The notes below the pieces were generated by a model, which was given only the letters and a program-made list of their open reading frames with translations, did no database searches and was not told the origin of the DNA. Below, piece by piece: positions 5,771-8,479 of a stretch of DNA of 8,479 nucleotides. Numbering within the stretch: the stretch's first letter is position 1; every line of letters begins with the position of its first letter. The stretch is from an uncultured Terriglobales bacterium (GTDB lineage Bacteria > Acidobacteriota > Terriglobia > Terriglobales > Acidobacteriaceae): positions 1 to 8,479 of the forward strand of contig CATPBY010000401.1 in the NCBI GenBank assembly GCA_955652845.1, read 5' to 3'. The translations under genes were made by a program, and so were the position numbers.

Positions 5771-6871
5771 TTATTTAGGGGCGTAGTACCCGCGACGGCT
5801 GCGGACGCGGAGGCCTTTATGATTCTGGGCCAGGATTTCGATAGTGTGATAGCGGCCGTCGGAATGCAGATCGGCTGGCCGATAAGAGAGCGCGTACTGG
5901 CTTCGCAACTCATCCTGGATTTCCGCGAATGCATTCGCTACATCCCCAAGTTGAAATGGAAAGAAGGGGCGGCCACCGGTAGCTTCCGCAATGCGCTCCA
6001 GAACTTTGTCTCCGCGCTGGCGGGTGCCGCTCATATTGGTGCTGATGGTGTAAACGATGACTTCGGCTCGCTGCGCCATCTCAATTGCTTCCTCGCGCGT
6101 GACATGGCTTTGATTGTCGTCGCCATCGCTCAACAGAATGACGGCTCGCCGCACCGTCCCGGTCTGCGGAGCTTTGATCAGCTTGTCGCGGCAGGCAAAG
6201 TACAGCGCGTCATACATCGCAGTGCCGCCCCCCGGACGTAGCGCGCGAACCCCGCGCGAAAGCGCTTCGGTGTTGTCGGTAAAGTCCTGCGTCACTTCCG
6301 GGGTCACATCGAAACCAACAACGAAAGCCTTGTCATATCTCGGCCGCACCGTCTGATTCAAAAACTCAATCGCTGATTCCTGTTCGAACTTGAAGCGATC
6401 GCGCACCGAATTGCTGGCGTCGATGAGCAGCCCGACTTGGAGAGGTAAATCCGTTTCATTGTGAAAGCTGCGGATTTCCCGGGCCGGCTTATTGTCATCG
6501 ATGACCTCAAAGTCAGCGCGTTTCAGATCTTTTACATAGCGGCCGTGCTTGTCGGTGACCGTGAACACCACATTGACTTCGTTCACCGTACTGCGAATCG
6601 TGGCCGCAGGTTCGTCCTCTTGAGCTGATGCGGAATCGGGGCGCGGTGGCGACCCGGCGTCAGGCCGGGGTGACTCGGCGGGGGGCGGCGCAGGCTGAAC
6701 TTTCACCGCAGCCGGGGATGGGCTTGGCGAAGATGGCACAGTCTGGGGCCGGGTCCGCTGTTGCGAAGCGGATGGAGCCGCAGGCAGGTCGCCCGGTCCT
6801 GAATCCTGCCCGAAAACCCGAGAAAGCAGCAGTAGGAACCCCAGGAACGTCATGAAACGTGGAAGGTACAT
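5771..6871 (-). CDS. Secreted VWFA-related acidobacterial protein, intact MIDAS, likely leaderless
   Basis: Exported VWA protein of the TIGR03436 type; role unknown. The 366 aa read as: signal peptide (1-21, hydrophobic 8-20, probable cleavage VFG|QD), a Pro/Ser/Ala-rich linker (about 22-90) that begins with LPAAPSAS (29-36), beta-strand module (about 92-145, with DKHGRYVKDLKRADFEVIDD), VWA fold (about 146-325) and tail ending RRGYYAPK. The metal site is complete: DASNS (151-155), Thr217 in GTAMYDAL, Asp249 in LLSDGDD. The loop before Thr217 is only PGGG, much shorter than in the two paralogs. The ATG at 6871 is chosen because it gives a full signal peptide; a second ATG at residue 7 also has no ribosome site. 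A perfect TATAAT lies 9 nt upstream of the ATG. The DUF3052 gene follows after 8 nt. Confidence 0.95.
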   Translation of the reverse strand: MYLPRFMTFLGFLLLLSRVFGQDSGPGDLPAAPSASQQRTRPQTVPSSPSPSPAAVKVQPAPPPAESPRPDAGSPPRPDSASAQEDEPAATIRSTVNEVNVVFTVTDKHGRYVKDLKRADFEVIDDNKPAREIRSFHNETDLPLQVGLLIDASNSVRDRFKFEQESAIEFLNQTVRPRYDKAFVVGFDVTPEVTQDFTDNTEALSRGVRALRPGGGTAMYDALYFACRDKLIKAPQTGTVRRAVILLSDGDDNQSHVTREEAIEMAQRAEVIVYTISTNMSGTRQRGDKVLERIAEATGGRPFFPFQLGDVANAFAEIQDELRSQYALSYRPADLHSDGRYHTIEILAQNHKGLRVRSRRGYYAPK

Positions 6872-6880
6872 TTTGCTTAC

Positions 6881-6886
6881 ATTATA
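6881..6886 (-). promoter_or_regulatory. TATAAT -10 box, apparently driving leaderless transcription
   Basis: Minus-strand TATAAT is followed by 9 nt (GTAAGCAAA) and then the ATG of the third VWFA gene. Transcription normally starts about 6-8 nt after the -10 box, which leaves a leader of 0-3 nt. No Shine-Dalgarno is present, as expected for a leaderless mRNA. No good -35 is seen at 16-18 nt. Confidence 0.5.
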
Positions 6887-6932
6887 GCGTCAGGCCGCAA
6901 CCTGCTGGTCCGGCGACCGAATGATAGTGGTC

Positions 6933-6942
6933 ATACGCGTAT
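6933..6942. repeat. 10-bp perfect palindrome ATACGCGTAT
   Basis: ATACGCGTAT reads the same on both strands and lies in the 161-nt gap between the pseudouridine synthase and the third VWFA gene, about 47 nt upstream of its -10 box. The position suits an operator or activator site; a chance palindrome of this length is also possible. No further copy was noticed in the window. Confidence 0.25.
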
Positions 6943-7032
6943 ACAGATCGTTGATGAAGTCATTCCGCGCGGAGCCGTTTTTCAGGCGGAGAGAGGGATG
7001 TGGCGCAAATCGCGACAAACGTTCAGGCGGTA

Positions 7033-8004
7033 TTAACCAGAGATTCGGCACAAAAAATCCTGCAATTCCGCCGGCAGGGAGCGCGAAAATGAAAGCTGCG
7101 CGCCCGTTCGTGGATGCTGAAACTGCAGCGCGGTCGCGTGCAGGAAATTGCGCTGGAGAGAGAGTGGGTACGCTCCCCCAATTCGTACCTCGCGTGGCGC
7201 CCCATAAAGCGTGTCCCCAACTACGGGATGACCCAGAGAAGCCAGATGCACGCGAATCTGGTGGGTCCTGCCAGTGTCGATCTGGATTTCCAGCAGTGTA
7301 AATTTACTGCCCTTTGCATCGATGCGCTCTTGCACAGCATAACGAGTGACGGCCGAGCGGCCACCCTCGCGCCGCGTCGTCATGCGGGTACGACGCACCC
7401 GATCGCGGCTGATGCCGCTGGCAATCGTCCCTCGATGCTTGTTTACTTGACCATGCACCAAAGCAATGTAAGTTTTTTTGACCTTGTGATGGACAAACTG
7501 CGCCGCCAGCCTCCGATGCGCTTCGTCGTTTTTTGCAACCAGAATCAGCCCGCTGGTGGCCTTGTCCAGCCGGTGCACAATGCCCGGTCGCAACTCGCCG
7601 CCTATGCCGGAAAGCGCCTTGAAGTGGTGTAGCAGGGCATTGACCAGCGTGCCACGATTGCGCTGGTCTTCGGTAGCGCCCGCGCCGGCGTGCACCATCA
7701 TTCCCGCTGGCTTATTGATAACCGCGAGATCGTCATCTTCATACACAATGTCGAGGGGAATCTCTTCCGCAATGGCTCGTAGAGGAGCAGGTCGCACTGA
7801 CCCGACAACCGCGATCTTTTCGCCGCCGCGCAGTCGCTGGGATGGCTTGGCGGCGACGTCATTCACCAATACTTTTTGTTCTGCGATGAGTTGTTGCACC
7901 CGGGCGCGGCTGGTTTCAGAAAGGTGTCCAACGAGAAACTGGTCGAGCCGCTTGCCCGCGCCGTCCGCGGCGACCACAATCGAGATGGGAAGTTGTCCCG
8001 GCAC
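7033..8004 (-). CDS. rluD: RluA-family 23S rRNA pseudouridine synthase (RluD-like)
   Basis: Cytoplasmic enzyme that isomerises uridine to pseudouridine in large-subunit rRNA; RluD acts on helix 69 in E. coli. The 323 aa, normal for RluD, have an N-terminal S4 RNA-binding domain (about 18-65, AGKRLDQFLVGHLSETSRA) and the synthase domain from about 84. Motifs seen: YEDDDLAVINKPAGMMVH (88-105), the catalytic HRLDKATSG with Asp147, KTYIALVHG (177-185) and the RTHQIRVHLASLGHPVVGD block (246-264). The GTG at 8002-8004 is the only start after the in-frame stop that keeps the whole first strand of the S4 region; no clear Shine-Dalgarno precedes it. It lies 111 nt after lgt on the same strand, possibly the same transcript. 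RluD is assigned over RluA/RluC by overall motif pattern and S4 domain; exact target uridines cannot be read from sequence. Confidence 0.95.
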   Translation of the reverse strand: MPGQLPISIVVAADGAGKRLDQFLVGHLSETSRARVQQLIAEQKVLVNDVAAKPSQRLRGGEKIAVVGSVRPAPLRAIAEEIPLDIVYEDDDLAVINKPAGMMVHAGAGATEDQRNRGTLVNALLHHFKALSGIGGELRPGIVHRLDKATSGLILVAKNDEAHRRLAAQFVHHKVKKTYIALVHGQVNKHRGTIASGISRDRVRRTRMTTRREGGRSAVTRYAVQERIDAKGSKFTLLEIQIDTGRTHQIRVHLASLGHPVVGDTLYGAPREVRIGGAYPLSLQRNFLHATALQFQHPRTGAQLSFSRSLPAELQDFLCRISG

Positions 8005-8025
8005 AGAGGATGAAGTTGACGCTCA

Positions 8026-8054
8026 CCGGCAGCCCTCAGCCACAATGCAGCCGG
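8026..8054. repeat. Imperfect inverted repeat upstream of the pseudouridine synthase
   Basis: CCGGCAGC (8026-8033) and GCAGCCGG (8047-8054) pair with a single mismatch around a 13-nt loop, 21 nt upstream of the GTG start. In RNA this would be a hairpin in the 5' leader of the synthase mRNA or in the lgt-rluD spacer. There is no T-run, so it is not a typical terminator. Confidence 0.25.
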
Positions 8055-8115
8055 AGATCATCCGTAGAGTTACGAATCGATCGCCTACTCTGCCCTCTGG
8101 ATGCAGTGAAAAATC

Positions 8116-8479
8116 TTACCGGGCAGCGCGGACCGGCACCGGCTTGGACGCCCCGCTGCGCAGCCACCAGATCAGCCCGCCGGTAATGACCAGAAAAATC
8201 GAAATCAGCTGCGTTCCAGTCATCGCCCCACCGAAAACCGACCCCCGGCCGGGGTCGTCACGAATAAATTCCAGGAAAAACCGCGCCACGCCATAAAGAA
8301 TCAGGTAGGCGCCGAAGATTTGACCATCGAATCGCTTGCGCTTGAACATCCACATCAGAATAAAAAAATTAGCCAGCTCAACCGCCGATTCAAAAAGCTG
8401 CGTCGGCTCAAGCGCCTGATTCAGCGGAGTTCCCACCAGGTCGTTCGGAATCCTGTTCGTGAAAGTCACACCCCAAAAG
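8116..8479 (-). CDS. lgt: Prolipoprotein diacylglyceryl transferase, C-terminal part
   Basis: Inner-membrane enzyme that transfers diacylglycerol from phosphatidylglycerol to the lipobox Cys of prolipoproteins, the first step of lipoprotein maturation. Only the last 120 residues lie in the window; the N-terminal half, with the HGG motif and the Arg equivalent to E. coli Arg143, is beyond the right edge. Seen: FWGVTFTN, EPTQLFESAVEL (His-Pro-Thr-Gln-Leu-Tyr-Glu in most homologs, here Glu replaces His), KRFDGQIFGAYLILYG and GVARFFLEFIR, whose first Arg corresponds to the essential Arg239 of E. coli Lgt. Three membrane segments are visible, followed by a short basic tail. It is upstream of the pseudouridine synthase gene on the same strand. 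Confidence 0.95.
   Translation of the reverse strand, partial: FWGVTFTNRIPNDLVGTPLNQALEPTQLFESAVELANFFILMWMFKRKRFDGQIFGAYLILYGVARFFLEFIRDDPGRGSVFGGAMTGTQLISIFLVITGGLIWWLRSGASKPVPVRAAR

Noticed and set aside
7556..8296. 246-aa open frame on the plus strand over the pseudouridine synthase and lgt
   Set aside because: It lies antisense to two well-recognised enzymes, spans their intergenic gap and has a low-complexity Ser/Arg/Thr/Pro-rich sequence without motifs.
1..8479. tRNA, rRNA, CRISPR array, insertion sequence, integrase or toxin-antitoxin pair
   Set aside because: Looked for conserved tRNA arms, regularly spaced repeats, terminal inverted repeats and transposase motifs; none seen by eye.

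Overview
The window most likely comes from a member of the Acidobacteriota (Terriglobia/Koribacter-like). The strongest clue is three separate secreted proteins with the layout of the 'VWFA-related Acidobacterial domain' family (TIGR03436): signal peptide, Pro-rich linker, a short beta-strand module, a von Willebrand A fold, and a C-terminus ending in GYY-x-A/P. Moderately high GC, frequent GTG/TTG starts and tightly packed housekeeping genes fit this. The assignment rests on recognising protein families by eye, not on a database search.

Layout, left to right. (1) Positions 1-568 (-) hold an almost complete mglA-type small GTPase, cut at the left edge. (2) 745-2091 (-) and 2194-3246 (+) are two divergent VWFA proteins sharing a 102-nt intergenic region. 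(3) 3288-4745 (-) is a cytoplasmic protein with a degenerate PilZ-like N-terminus and a very long coiled coil, convergent with the second VWFA gene. (4) 4746-5114 is the only gap above 300 nt; it holds a candidate promoter for the PilZ gene and a possible 31-aa ORF (4999-5094). (5) 5115-5333 (+) encodes a small Cys-rich protein. (6) 5771-6871 (-) is the third VWFA protein, followed after 8 nt by a DUF3052 protein (5349-5762, -), probably one transcript. (7) 7033-8004 (-) is an RluA-family pseudouridine synthase and 8116-8479 (-) is the C-terminal part of lgt, which runs off the right edge.

How the parts may work together. lgt and rluD are ordinary housekeeping genes. The middle of the window combines three exported VWFA proteins with two cytoplasmic proteins of types linked elsewhere to polarity and surface motility (MglA) and c-di-GMP response (PilZ). 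A shared surface or envelope role is possible but is inference from proximity. The most distinctive observations are: one VWFA paralog has lost most of its metal-binding (MIDAS) residues while the other two keep them; all three differ in a Gly/Pro-rich loop just before the MIDAS Thr; two share an (I/L)P(D/A)APSAS motif after the signal peptide; and the third VWFA gene appears to be transcribed leaderless from a perfect TATAAT. I saw no tRNA, rRNA, CRISPR array, insertion sequence or integrase.
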